From JARRLC01 sp050290865 (GTDB taxonomy: Bacteria; Pseudomonadota; Alphaproteobacteria; Rhizobiales; Rhodomicrobiaceae), in NCBI GenBank assembly GCA_050290865.1, contig JBNKIW010000005.1, positions 123,245-187,244 on the forward strand: a stretch of 64,000 nucleotides of DNA. The letters run 5' to 3'. Positions 10,649 through 21,400 of the stretch are shown piece by piece; position 1 is the stretch's first letter, and each line of letters opens with the position of its first letter. The position numbers were made by a program, and so were the translations under genes. Under the pieces are notes generated by a model. It saw nothing but the letters and a program-made list of their open reading frames with translations. It was not told where the DNA came from and did no database searches.

Positions 10649-12532
10649 TCACTTGCGGTTGGGTTGCGCCAGCCGCGCGGCTTTTGCGGCGTCGTACCAC
10701 CAGGTGTCTTCGATGCCGCGGTCGTATTTAGGCTTGATCGCGGGCCAGGAAAAGCGGTCCCAGAACGCGATGTTATGCACGGCCTTGTACCACTGCGGAA
10801 CCCAGTAGTGGCCCGCACGCAGCACGCGGTCCAGCGCGCGCGCGGCGGTGACGAGGTCTTCCCGGCTTCCGGCCTGGAGAATGCGCGCAGTCAGCGCATC
10901 GATGACCGGGTCGGCGATGCCGGCGAGATTGTAGCTGCCCTCGGTCTTGGCTGACGCCGATCCCCAGAAATTCCACATTACCGGGCCGGGCGTGTTCGGC
11001 AGCGCGAAACGCGACATATCCAGATCGAAATCGAAGGCTTTCAGCCGCACCTGATATTGCGCGGCATCGACATTGCGGATACTGGCCTGAATGCCGAGCT
11101 GCCGGAGCTTTCCGATATAGAAACCGAAAATTTTCTCCAGGCTTGGCTGCTCCATCAGCAATTCAAGCGTCAGCGGCTCGCCCCTGGCATTCACACGCAC
11201 GCCCGCGTCATTGATCTTCCAGCCTGCTTCGTCGAGTAGCTTCGATGCCTGCCTGAGCTGACGGCGGTCCCGGCCCGAACCGTCGCTGACCGGCGGCGTG
11301 TAGGGCTTGCCGAACACCTCAGGCGGCAGCTTGTCGCGGAACGGCTCCAGGAGCTTCAACTCGGCCTCCGAGGGCTTGCCCCTGGCGACCATATCCGTGT
11401 TGACGAAGAAGGAATCCGTGCGCTTATACAGGCTGTAGAACAGGTTTTTGTTTACCCATTCGAAGTCGAACGCGTAGTCGAGCGCCTTGCGAACGCGGCG
11501 ATCGGAGAACTTCTTCCTGCGCGTATTGATGAAAAAGCCTTGCGCTCCCGCTGAGCGCATGTCGGGCAGCGTGGCGAGCTTGATCTTGCCCTCGTCCACC
11601 TGGGGCATCTTGTATTCCGTCGCCCAGACCTTGGAGGTGAATTCTTCGCGCAGATCGTAGGCGCCCGCTTTGAAAGCCTCCATGCCAGCGGTACGGTCGC
11701 GGAAATATTCGTAGCGGATTTCATCGAAATTCCAGCGGCCGCGATTCACCGGCAGATCGCGCCCCCAGTAATCGGGGCGGCGCTTGTAGGACACATAGGT
11801 GCCCTGCTTATAGCTGCCGATCTCATACGGACCCGAGCCGAGCGGCGCCTCCAGCGACGCCTTCTCGAACGGCACCTTCTCGAAATAGGTCTTGGACAGG
11901 ATCGGCAGCGTGGCCACCGCCAGCGGCAGGTCGCGCAGATTGTCGCCCTTGAACGTGTAGCGGACGGTGTGCGCGTCGAGCGCCTCGGCCTTGGCCACGT
12001 CGCGCAAGGGGCCGGCAAACGCCGGATGGGCGCGTACCGGATCGGAAAGCGTGTCGAAGGAAAAGACGACGTCATCCGCGGTCACCGGCGTTCCGTCGCG
12101 GAATTTGGCCTCGGGCCGCAGGTAGAAGGTGACCGAGCGGCGGTCGTCCGCCACCTCGGCGGAATGCGCCACCAGCCCATAGACGGCGTCCGGCTCGTCC
12201 TGGGCGCGCGCCATCAGACTGTCGAAGAGGAATTCGAGGCCCTGCGCCGGATCATCCTTGCGGATGAACATATTGAAGCTGTTGAAAGTGAGGACGGACC
12301 CTGTCCCGATCGTGGCAAGGCGCCCCCCCTTGGGTGCGTCCGGGTTCACATAGTCGAAGTGCTTGAAGTCGGCGGGGTACTTCAGGTCGCCGAAGGCCGA
12401 AAGCCCGTGCTTTCGCTCCGCCGTGGCGGCGGGCAAAGCCAGCGCACACAGGAGTGCAAGCGATGCGAAACCCAGCCCGACCGCTCGCCCGATCCTGCCC
12501 GCTTGCACCAATCCGCTTCCTGCGATAGCCAT
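10649..12532 (-). CDS. Extracellular peptide-binding protein (YejA-like), second paralogue
   Basis: About 627 residues from the ATG at 12532, which overlaps the stop of the upstream paralogue (TGATG); a GTG one codon earlier is possible. A signal peptide (GLGFASLALLCALALPAATA) precedes the SBP_bac_5 fold. Family marks include HGLSAFGDLKYPADFKHFDYVNPDAPKGG near the N-terminus and the NTRRKKFSDRRVRKALDYAFDFEW block. It delivers peptide substrates to YejB/YejE. It is homologous to the gene just upstream, so one importer may use two binding proteins of different specificity. Confidence 0.88.
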   Translation of the reverse strand: MAIAGSGLVQAGRIGRAVGLGFASLALLCALALPAATAERKHGLSAFGDLKYPADFKHFDYVNPDAPKGGRLATIGTGSVLTFNSFNMFIRKDDPAQGLEFLFDSLMARAQDEPDAVYGLVAHSAEVADDRRSVTFYLRPEAKFRDGTPVTADDVVFSFDTLSDPVRAHPAFAGPLRDVAKAEALDAHTVRYTFKGDNLRDLPLAVATLPILSKTYFEKVPFEKASLEAPLGSGPYEIGSYKQGTYVSYKRRPDYWGRDLPVNRGRWNFDEIRYEYFRDRTAGMEAFKAGAYDLREEFTSKVWATEYKMPQVDEGKIKLATLPDMRSAGAQGFFINTRRKKFSDRRVRKALDYAFDFEWVNKNLFYSLYKRTDSFFVNTDMVARGKPSEAELKLLEPFRDKLPPEVFGKPYTPPVSDGSGRDRRQLRQASKLLDEAGWKINDAGVRVNARGEPLTLELLMEQPSLEKIFGFYIGKLRQLGIQASIRNVDAAQYQVRLKAFDFDLDMSRFALPNTPGPVMWNFWGSASAKTEGSYNLAGIADPVIDALTARILQAGSREDLVTAARALDRVLRAGHYWVPQWYKAVHNIAFWDRFSWPAIKPKYDRGIEDTWWYDAAKAARLAQPNRK

Positions 12533-14391
12533 CACCGGCGCCCGAGCCTGGCGGCTTTTTCCTGGTCATACCACCAGATGGAGGGAAAACCGATCGACCG
12601 CGACGGCAGCTTTTTCGGATGAGACAGATAGTTCCAGTAGGCGAAGCGCTCCTTCGGCGCATACCACTGCGGGATCACATAGAAATTCCATAACAGCACA
12701 CGGTCGAGCGCGCGGCACGCCGCCACCAGCTCCTCGCGGTCCTTGGCGAAAATGATGCGGTCGATCAGCTTGTCGACAGCGGGGTTCTTGATACCCCCCC
12801 AGTTGCGGCTCCCTTTGCGATCCGCCGCCGCCGCTCCCCAGTAGTCGCGTTGCTCGTTGCCCGGCGATTCCGACTGCGCCCAGCCGCTGACGATGATGTC
12901 GAAATTGAAATCGGGCACGCGGCGTTCATATTGCGCGGCATCGATGAGGCGCGCTTTCCCCTTGACGCCGATCCGCTTCAGCGACTGGATGTAGGGCGAA
13001 ACGACCCGCATAAAATCCTCGGAATACAGAAGGAATTCCATGGCGAACGGCTCGCCGGTCTTGACGTTGGCCAGCACGCCGTTTTTCACCTCCCATCCGG
13101 CCTCCCGCATCAGCCGCAGCGCGCGGCGCGTGTTGGCGCGGACGGCCTGGGACGATCCATTCACGGGGGGCTTGAACTCCGCCGTGAAGACCTCGGGCGG
13201 CACCTGGTCCTTCACCTCATTGAGGATTTCCAATTCCTTGCCCTGCGGCAGGCCGGTGGCCGCAAGCTCACTGTTCTCGAAGTAGGACGCGACGCGCTTG
13301 TACTGGCCGTAGAAGATGTTCTTGTTGAGCCACTCGAAATCCATCATCAGGCCGAGCGCGCGGCGCACACGCGGATCGGCGAATTTTGGCCGCCGCGTAT
13401 TGAGGACGAAGGCCTGCATCGGATGCAGGTTCTTCAACACGACATCGCCGCTGCGGACGACCTTCCCCGCCCTGAGCGCCGGGAAATCATAGCCGGTTGC
13501 CCAGTTCTTCGCCGAGTTCTCGGGGTAGAAATCGAGCTTCCCTGCCGTGAAGGCTTGAAAGATGATCTGCCGGTCCTTGTAATACTCGTACCGGATTTTG
13601 TCGAAATTGTTTTGACCGACACTGACAGGCAGCTTGTCGCCCCAATAATCTTTTACGCGCTCATAAACGATGTAACGCCCGGGCTCGAACGTCTTGATCT
13701 TGTAGGCGCCGCTGCCCATGGGCACGTCGAGTGTCGTCTTCGCCGGGTCGTGCTTCTTGCCGTCCGGCCCCTTCCCCTCGTAATAATGTTTCGGCAGAAC
13801 AAGAAGCTGTCCGATGATTTGCGGCAGTTCGCGGTTGTTCTTCTGATTGAAGGTGAAGGTGACTTGGTGCTCGCCGGTTTTCTCCGCTTTCGATACGTTC
13901 TTATAATAAAACGCCTGTCTCGGGTTGTTCTCAACTTTCCTGAACTGCTCGAAACTGAAAATGACGTCTTCCGGTGTGATGGGCTTGCCGTCATGCCAGC
14001 GCGCATCGTCGCGCAGCTTGTAGGTCGCGGCCGAGTAATCCGGCGGGTAGGACACCCACTCCGCAACCTGCCCGTATTCCGCCGACGCCTCGTCCAGGCC
14101 TCCCACCATGAGCTGGTCGTAGATCAGGCCCAGCCCGCTGGCCAGGCTGCCCTTGTAGGTGATGACGTTGAAATTGTCGAAGGTGCCCTGCGCCCCGATT
14201 CGCACCGTACCGCCCTTCGGCGCGGCCGGATTCACATAATCGAAATGCTTGAAGCCAGCGGGGTATTTCAACGCGCCGACCAGTGACAGGCCGTGGTGTT
14301 TTTCCACCGCGGATGCCCCCGTGGCGGCGAAGACGGCAAGGACGAGGAGGGCGAGGGCTCTCATGCCGGGCAGCCGGTACGTCGTCATCAT
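12532..14391 (-). CDS. yejA: Extracellular peptide-binding protein (YejA-like), first paralogue
   Basis: 619 residues from the ATG at 14391, chosen because GGAAGG lies just upstream and the signal peptide (ALALLVLAVFAATGASA) then starts near the N-terminus. Conserved blocks match the neighbour: HHGLSLVGALKYPAGFKHFDYVNPAAPKGG and NTRRPKFADPRVRRALGLMMDFEWLNKNIFY. It is the first gene of the five-gene yej operon. The substrate may be peptides or a microcin C-like compound; the sequence does not decide. Confidence 0.88.
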   Translation of the reverse strand: MMTTYRLPGMRALALLVLAVFAATGASAVEKHHGLSLVGALKYPAGFKHFDYVNPAAPKGGTVRIGAQGTFDNFNVITYKGSLASGLGLIYDQLMVGGLDEASAEYGQVAEWVSYPPDYSAATYKLRDDARWHDGKPITPEDVIFSFEQFRKVENNPRQAFYYKNVSKAEKTGEHQVTFTFNQKNNRELPQIIGQLLVLPKHYYEGKGPDGKKHDPAKTTLDVPMGSGAYKIKTFEPGRYIVYERVKDYWGDKLPVSVGQNNFDKIRYEYYKDRQIIFQAFTAGKLDFYPENSAKNWATGYDFPALRAGKVVRSGDVVLKNLHPMQAFVLNTRRPKFADPRVRRALGLMMDFEWLNKNIFYGQYKRVASYFENSELAATGLPQGKELEILNEVKDQVPPEVFTAEFKPPVNGSSQAVRANTRRALRLMREAGWEVKNGVLANVKTGEPFAMEFLLYSEDFMRVVSPYIQSLKRIGVKGKARLIDAAQYERRVPDFNFDIIVSGWAQSESPGNEQRDYWGAAAADRKGSRNWGGIKNPAVDKLIDRIIFAKDREELVAACRALDRVLLWNFYVIPQWYAPKERFAYWNYLSHPKKLPSRSIGFPSIWWYDQEKAARLGRR

Positions 14392-14838
14392 TAATCCTTC
14401 CCTTGGTTTCAGGGACGAGGCGGGCGGTAATTCGTTCGCGCCACCATGCAACGGCCGTAAGGTCAGGCCAAATTAAAAATATTTCATTCGCACCAATATG
14501 AGACGAAAATGATCGCTCGCTGAATTACGCTTCCCGCCAGTCTGGTAAACAGTGTGCTCACGGCCGGCGCGCCGGTGTGCGAGGCGGAGGCATGGATGAA
14601 GACGGCGCCATTGCCGAGGCCGTGCGTGGACAACCGCGGACACTTCGCTATTCAGGCTATGTGCCGGAACGTGTTGGCGGAATGGGCCGCTGACCCTTGC
14701 AGGTGTTGCTCCCCGAGACTGAAGACATAAATGCAGCGGTCGCACAGGAGCCGCGCTCGCTCGCCCACAGGCGGCCTCATATGGCCGGTAGAAGGCCGTG
14801 AATTGATCCGTGGTGCGAGTGCCAAGGGAGTAGCTGCC
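14392..14838. other. Divergent intergenic region, yej operon versus TPR-CHAT gene
   Basis: 447 bp between divergent genes. It holds a 12-bp palindrome (CCGGCGCGCCGG near 14560-14575) and must carry both promoters. Reading frames crossing it show no family features, so I treat it as non-coding. Confidence 0.5.
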
Positions 14839-17800
14839 ATGCCGGGCCTCCGTCTTGTCGAACCCAAACGAGCGATCATCATCGGTCTCGCCGTGCTTCT
14901 GCAATTTGTTCCGCCTGTAAGCGGGGGCAGGGCGCTGGCGGAAGAAGACCTGCTGCCGCTCCTAAAGCGGGTTGTGACGCTTACACGGGGGGGAAAGCTC
15001 GACGAAGCCATAAAGGTTCAGGGGCGCGTCATCGCAGGGGTCGAGAAGATGGCCGGCACGCGGCATCCGCTTTACCTGACCCAAATGGCCATGCTCGGCG
15101 ACCTCTATGTCATGAAGAATGATTATGCCACTGGTAAACGTCTGCACGTCGAGGTGTTACGGCTGCGCGAACGATTGCTCGGCAAAGAGCACGCCGATGT
15201 TGCCGCCAGCCTCGCCAAACTGGCCAACCTCTACATCAGCATGGCAAATTACAGAAAAGCGGAGAGCGCGGTCCAGCGCGTGATCAGCATTCGGCGTAAA
15301 GCCCTTCCTCCGTCCGATCCCGATTACGGCTACACCTACATGATCCTCGGGCGGCTCGACATGCTGCGTTTGCGCCATGCCGCTGCAGACCGACATTTCA
15401 GACGAGCGCTCAAGCTGTTCAAGCAGCATCTGAAGCCGAATCACCCCTATATACCGTTGGCGCAGAATAATCTGGCCGAAGCAGTCCGTGCACTGGGTGG
15501 TCATGCAGAGGCCGAACGCCTCTTGCGCGCGGCGCTGGCGGGGAATGAGCGGATTCACGGTTCCGACAGCCATGCCATTGCGCCAAATCTCAACAATCTC
15601 TCCGAACTGCTCCGTGGGCAGGGCCGGTATGGCGAAGCGGAGCAGCTCAGACGGCGGGCCATGGCCGTCATCGAGAAGACCCTTGGACCGGGCCACCCGT
15701 CAATTGCCGTTGATCTCAATAATCTCGCGCTTCTTATGATCGCGCGCGGACGAGAGCAAGAGGCCGTCGGCCTGCTGCGGCGCGCGTTGAAAATTCAGCG
15801 CAAGACATTCGGTGCCGCGCATCCCCATGTTGCATCGACGCTCAGTAATCTGGCCGAAGCGCTTGCGAGGTCGGGCAAGCTTGACGAGGCGGAACGCCAC
15901 TTCAGGCAAGCCCTCGCCCTGCGCGCGCGCGCGAACGGTCCGCGAGATCTGTCGGTAGCGATCAGTCTGCATAAACTGGCGGCTTTCCTGTACGAACATG
16001 ATCGCCTTGCCGAAGCCGAGCCGCTCGCGCGCCGCTCGCTCGAAATCCGGTCCAAAGGCCTTCATCCGAACCATCCCCTGCTTGCCTCAACCCTTTCCAA
16101 TCTCGCTGTTATTCTTGACGACCTGGGACGCCATGCCGAGGCAAGGTCTCTGCACCAGCGGTCCTTCGCGATCATGCAAGGAGCGCTCAGCCGGCATCAT
16201 CCTGAATATGCGCGTAGCCTGACCAATCTCGCCCTCAATCTCGCCGACACGGGAGATTGGCGCGGAGCTTATAGCAAGCTGAAGCAGGGCAATCAGATCT
16301 GGATCGAACGTCGCGTCGCTCTGAGGGGCGCCACGCCATCGGCCTCAACGAGCGGGCCGGACAGCGAACTGCGGCAAAACGCGGATTCATTTCTTGGCCA
16401 GATCAGGGCGGGTTATGAGCTGTGGCGGGCCGCATCCCCGGCGCAGCGGCGCATTCTGCTTGAGGAGAGTTTCGCCGCTCACCAATGGGCCTCGCTTTCC
16501 TCGGCTGCAAGCGCTGTGAACAAATTATCGGCACGCATCGCTGCTGGCAGGGGACCGCTCAGCGATATTGTTCGCAAGCAGCAGGATCTTGGCGAACAGT
16601 TGATGGCGCTGGACAAAACGTTGATCCGGATGCTGTCCGGCCCCCCTGATGCCCGTAGGGCGGAAAGCGAGGCCGATCTTCGCAAGCGAGCGGAAGCGAC
16701 ACGCCAGCGTCTTGCCGGGCTGTCCGCGGAACTGTCCGGGCGTTTTCCCGAATTCGCGGCGCTCGCCAGCCCACAACCTGTCAGCATCGCGGACGTTCGC
16801 CGGGCTCTGAAACCGAACGAGGCACTCTACACCATCGCTCTCACGCGATATGGCAGCTTCGCCTGGGTCGTCACGCCGGATACCGAACGCTGGGTCCATA
16901 TCGACCGGACACGCAGCCAATTCCAAAATGACGTGGACGTTTTGCGGTGCGGCCTCGACATAACGGCGTGGGGATCCGATGGGCGTTGCTCGCGATTGAC
17001 CGGCGTGCGGTTGACACGGAAAGATGTGCGGGCCGGGAAGCAGCCGCCTTTCGATATCGTTCGTGCCCACAGCCTCTATCAAACGTTGTTTTCTCAGGTG
17101 GAGGATCTCATCAAGGGCCGTCAGCTTATTGTCGTGCCGACCGGACCATTGAAGCGTTTGCCGTTTCATGTCCTCGTTGCTGGTGATGTAGGGGCGTCAT
17201 CCAGCGGCATGGACGCCTACCGCAACACGGATTGGCTCGTGCGGCAAACGCCGATCACAGTCCTTCCCGCCATGTCTTCGCTCCCTGTGCTTCGGCGTCC
17301 CACGAAGGGAACGGTGGTGGCAGAACCCTATCTCGGCTTTGGCAACCCCTTGCTCGACGGACCCAATAAGCGCTACGCAAGGCTCGCGGGGCGTGCGCGC
17401 GCGAACCAGAAATGCAATGCGTCCACCCATGAGCGTGTCGTCAGGACCGCCGGCTTATCCAGCCGGGCAGGAGAGGTGATGACGACGGGCGGGCTCGCAG
17501 ATGTCGCCTTTCTGCGCAAACAGTCCCCTCTGCCCGAAACGGCGGAGGAACTGTGTACGGTCGCAAGCGCTCTGAAGGCGGATTCTGGGGCCGTTCACCT
17601 TGGTGCGCGTGCGACGGAGGCAGACGTCAAACGTAGGAACGAAAGCGGTGAGCTGGCGCATTATCGCGTGCTGCATTTCGCGACCCATGCCGCGCTCGCC
17701 GGTGAGGCTGTTGGCCTCGTCGAACCCGGCCTCATCTTCACACCGCCCGCGGCTGCTACGAAAACAGATGACGGCTATCTTTCAGCAAGCGAGATCGGCA

Positions 17801-18147
17801 CGCTACACCTCGATGCGGATCTGGTCATCCTCTCGGCCTGCAATACCGCGGCTGGTGGAGCAGGCGACAGTGATGCGCTCGCTGGCCTTGCGCGCTCCTT
17901 CTTCTACGCGGGCGCTCGCTCGCTTTTCGTGTCGCACTGGGCGGTGCATTCGGATGCAACGGTCAAACTGATTGCGGCAGCGTTGTCCGCTGCGGCCCGG
18001 GACGCCGGCCGCAATTATGCTGAGGCCCTGCGGCAAGCCATGGTGACGCTGATCGATCGCGGCAGTTCCACCGAAGCGCATCCGGCGTTCTGGGCACCGT
18101 TCGTTGCTGTTGGCGTGGCGCCGACGCGTGAAGACGCGCGCCCATGA
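14839..18147 (+). CDS. Exported TPR-repeat protein with C-terminal CHAT (caspase-like) protease domain
   Basis: 1,102 residues from the ATG at 14839, chosen for the AAGGGAG site upstream and the signal peptide that follows (IIIGLAVLLQFVPPVSGGRALA). Residues about 30-430 are tandem kinesin-light-chain-type tetratricopeptide repeats of about 42 residues (recurring LNNLAxLLxxxGRxxEAExLxRRAL pattern). A helical linker follows. The C-terminal CHAT domain (about 690-1100) has the expected catalytic dyad: His950 in LHFATHA and Cys1001 in LSACNTAAG. The family cleaves proteins or acts as a sensor-effector, with the TPR part as the binding domain. The signal peptide points to the periplasm or outside, unusual for defence CHAT proteases such as Craspase or gasdermin activators. 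It lies just upstream of the retron in the same direction, with a gap of about 340 bp. Confidence 0.85.
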   Translation: MPGLRLVEPKRAIIIGLAVLLQFVPPVSGGRALAEEDLLPLLKRVVTLTRGGKLDEAIKVQGRVIAGVEKMAGTRHPLYLTQMAMLGDLYVMKNDYATGKRLHVEVLRLRERLLGKEHADVAASLAKLANLYISMANYRKAESAVQRVISIRRKALPPSDPDYGYTYMILGRLDMLRLRHAAADRHFRRALKLFKQHLKPNHPYIPLAQNNLAEAVRALGGHAEAERLLRAALAGNERIHGSDSHAIAPNLNNLSELLRGQGRYGEAEQLRRRAMAVIEKTLGPGHPSIAVDLNNLALLMIARGREQEAVGLLRRALKIQRKTFGAAHPHVASTLSNLAEALARSGKLDEAERHFRQALALRARANGPRDLSVAISLHKLAAFLYEHDRLAEAEPLARRSLEIRSKGLHPNHPLLASTLSNLAVILDDLGRHAEARSLHQRSFAIMQGALSRHHPEYARSLTNLALNLADTGDWRGAYSKLKQGNQIWIERRVALRGATPSASTSGPDSELRQNADSFLGQIRAGYELWRAASPAQRRILLEESFAAHQWASLSSAASAVNKLSARIAAGRGPLSDIVRKQQDLGEQLMALDKTLIRMLSGPPDARRAESEADLRKRAEATRQRLAGLSAELSGRFPEFAALASPQPVSIADVRRALKPNEALYTIALTRYGSFAWVVTPDTERWVHIDRTRSQFQNDVDVLRCGLDITAWGSDGRCSRLTGVRLTRKDVRAGKQPPFDIVRAHSLYQTLFSQVEDLIKGRQLIVVPTGPLKRLPFHVLVAGDVGASSSGMDAYRNTDWLVRQTPITVLPAMSSLPVLRRPTKGTVVAEPYLGFGNPLLDGPNKRYARLAGRARANQKCNASTHERVVRTAGLSSRAGEVMTTGGLADVAFLRKQSPLPETAEELCTVASALKADSGAVHLGARATEADVKRRNESGELAHYRVLHFATHAALAGEAVGLVEPGLIFTPPAAATKTDDGYLSASEIGTLHLDADLVILSACNTAAGGAGDSDALAGLARSFFYAGARSLFVSHWAVHSDATVKLIAAALSAAARDAGRNYAEALRQAMVTLIDRGSSTEAHPAFWAPFVAVGVAPTREDARP

Positions 18148-18483
18148 AGTCGGATTTCAAGCGCTGAGGCGCAGGTGACAAGACAAGGGGGGCGGGCGCG
18201 ACGGACGCAGCAACCGTTCACATGATTCCCCCGTCAGCGTGTCCGAACACAGATGGTCACGCTCGAGCCATAAACCGCCTCTAGGACCCCGAGCAGCAAA
18301 TCTTCCCCAACGCCGCGGCCGCCTTTCGGGTTTTCCGCGGAACGAAATGCGCTGGCGAATTATGGAAACCAGCGCAGCGTTTCGGGCGATGAGTTCGCCA
18401 GGACGTGCGCGGCAAAGGGGGCTGACTTGCTTCCGGCTGTATTGGTCACATCACTCTGCCTGGCGCGAAACGGAAAACAACCC
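18148..18483 (+). other. Intergenic region upstream of the retron operon
   Basis: Gap between the CHAT gene and the first retron gene. It contains short inverted repeats (CGCTGG/CCAGCG and TGGCGAA/TTCGCCA between about 18350 and 18405) that could be a CHAT terminator or an operator. A TTG start at 18427 with AAAGGGG upstream would add 19 residues to the next gene. No clear -35/-10 pair was identified. Confidence 0.4.
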
Positions 18484-21400
18484 GTGAAAATAGTACGCAC
18501 GTCAAAGCTTTGGTTCAGAGAAGGGACATCGGACAAGGTCTACGAGGTGGATCTGGTCGATACCGAAACCGCGGGAACCGAAGGCCATTTTCTCGTCAAT
18601 ATCCGTTACGGGCGGCGCGGACAAACCCTGCGCGAAGGCACCAAGACGCCGCGACCGGTGGAGTTGGCGGCGGCCGAGAAAATATTCGACAGCGTCGTGG
18701 TCGCCAAGGTCAACGAGGGCTACCGCTGCCAGGACGGCACCGAGCCCGTGTTTGCGCAAACCACGAATGGCGCCGCGCCTTCCGCCGAGCCGGCAGCGGA
18801 TGGCCGCGAACGGGTGCTCCTGGCGCAGTTGGAAGCGTGCCTCTCGCATCCCTGGCCGGAGAAACAGCGCGACCGCCTGTTCTGGCGCGTGGGCGAATTG
18901 CGTATCTGTGCCGCGGCACCGCTTCTGATGCAGCTTGTACACAAGATCGGGCTGCCGCGCACGAGTTACAGCATGGCGTGGGCGCTTGTGCGCTGCGGCG
19001 GGGGGGACGCATTCGAGATGCTCCGCACCCTTTCGACAGACGCAAACGCGCCCCTGGTGCGCGGACTTGCCGCTTTCGCTGTGGTCTCGCCCGCCATGGG
19101 CGAGAGACGGCTCCGTCCGCAGCAGACGGACGCACTGCCCGAAGCCATCGTCCGCGCGATGGCGTACACTGACGGGGCCGGGGATGCCGCTTCCTGCCAT
19201 GATCTCGCACTCCCGGAGGCACGGCGCCGCCGCGCATCCGCCGCGCTGCAGGAGGCGACCGACGCGCTCTACGGCGCGCTGACCGGCCTCGCCGCGCGCG
19301 AGCCGCTTCGCGCCAGCCCCGCGCTTGTGGAGATGTATGGCCTCGCGCAGGTGAACGCCGGGCTGCATGCGCAGCTTGCCGCGGTCGTCAGCCGTTTGCC
19401 CGTCCGGCCGCCTTACGTACCGGGCCTGCGCCGCCTGTTCAAATATGCCGAGATGATCGACGACGGTGTAATGTTCGGGACGGTCGCGAAAGTGCTGGAG
19501 ACGGCCAAGCCGATGTACCAATACGCGTTCCTCCGGAGAGGGGCGCAGACGCCTTCTGCCTGGGTGCAGGAATTGAATCCGCACGGCCGTGGCTTGAAGC
19601 CGTTGACGCACCTGTCCGGCGCGCCGGATACCGAAACGGCGATGTCGCGCCAGACCACGCTGTATTTCAAGCGCCGCGTCTGGCGGGCGATGCGCAAGCG
19701 CGGCGAGGCTGGGCAGACGAGCTATCTCGATTTCGCGACCGCCTATTTGCTGGCGTTTGCAGCGGCGGATGCGGTGACGCCGGTCTCGCAGACCCAATAC
19801 CGCTGGGACCGTGAAACGCGCCGGAGCATCCGGGAGAAGAAGGTGTTCACCGCGCTGCCGAACGCCTGGAGCGTGGGCCAGATCATGCACCGCAATTGCG
19901 AGCATGTCCTGCTGAACACCGGCTCGCTGGGCTACAACTTCTCCACCGCGCAGGACGAGGAGATCAATTCCGGCGAAGCTTTCCCCGAACTGTGGGACGC
20001 GCACCCGGAATACGCGCTGCGTCTGACACTGGAGGCACGCTGCGAGCCGGTCGCGGCGTTCGGGTTGCGGCTTCTGCGTGAAAAGGCGGACTTCATAGAG
20101 GCGCTGCCAGGCGAGACGCTGGAGTTGCTGCTGGCTTCTCCGTTCGACGCCGTGGCGCAGTTCGGCTTTTCCCTGGCGCAGACGAGCCTGGCGCGGGGCA
20201 GGGAGGATGCCGGCCTGCTTGCCGCGCTGCTGGCGAGCGGCGTGCCGCAGGCGCGCGCGTTGGCCATCCAGCGCGCCGATAACGGCGACGCTACGCCGTG
20301 GGTGGATTTGCGTCTGGCATTCGTTGCGGCGACGAGCCCGTATGCCGACGTGCAGGCCGCCGCACGGAAATGGTGTAGCGGACACCCGCTGCCGCGCGAG
20401 ATCGCTGAAGCGCTCGCTCCACAGCTCGCCGCGTGGCTGATCGAGCGGCCGGATGCTGGCCGGGTCCGCCATCTGCGCGCCTGCCTGCCGCTTCTCTGGC
20501 CCGCGCACGACCTGCCGCTCGCGCCCGAGACCATCGGCCAGCTCATGGCGCATGACGATGCCGAGATCCGTGCCACGGGCATCGGCATGCTGGCGGTGTC
20601 CAGCGTGGACGTGGGCGTTCTGCCGGAGGGCATGTGGCAAACGCTGCTTGGCTCCGACGCGCCGGAAATCCAGGCGGCAGGTTTGCGGCTGCTCGCCCGG
20701 CTTTCCGATGAGCAGCTCGCCGATCGCGCTCCCCTCGTCGCCGCGCTCGCCATTGCCGCTTCGAGCGAAGTGCGCGGCGCGGTGCGCCCGCTGATCGCCC
20801 GGCTGTCCGGCCGCTTCCCGCGCCTCGGTGACGATCTCGCCCGGCGCGTCATCGACAGCCTGTTCCGCACCGCACCTGATGACGCGTATGCCGAGGACGC
20901 CGTCACGCTCTTCCGCGAGGCGCTGCCGGTGCAATTCGCGGCGCTCGACGGCGATCTCATCTGGCGGCTGTTGCAGGCAAAGGCCAAAGGCGCTCAGTTG
21001 CTCGGCGCCGCGGCCATCGTCTCGCGTGATGCGTCGATCTATTCCGTGCGCCAGCTCGCACGCCTCGGCAACCATCCCCATGCCGCCGTGCGCGAATGGG
21101 TGATGGCCGCCTATGACGCCGCGCCCGCACGTTTCCAGGCCGAGGGCGCCGACGCCGTGCTCCTGGTCGAATCGGAGTGGGAGGACGCGCGCGCCTTCGC
21201 CGCCCGGTCTTTCGACCGCTGGCCGGAGAGCGTTTGGACGCCCGATGTCCTTGCCGTCATCGCCGACAGCACCAAGCCGGAGATCCTCGCCTATGCCCGC
21301 TCGCTGCTACGGCGCCTGCTGAAGCCGGGCGACGCCTCGGTGCAGCTCATCCGCCTGCTCGAACATCCGGCGGCATCCATGCATCTCCTCATCAGCGAAA

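Noticed and set aside
12850..14286. 478-codon plus-strand frame inside the YejA gene
   Set aside because: Antisense shadow; the minus strand encodes a clear binding protein.
18502..21081. 859-codon minus-strand frame inside the ARM protein gene
   Set aside because: Antisense shadow in GC-rich DNA; the plus frame holds the WGR domain and is coupled to the next gene.
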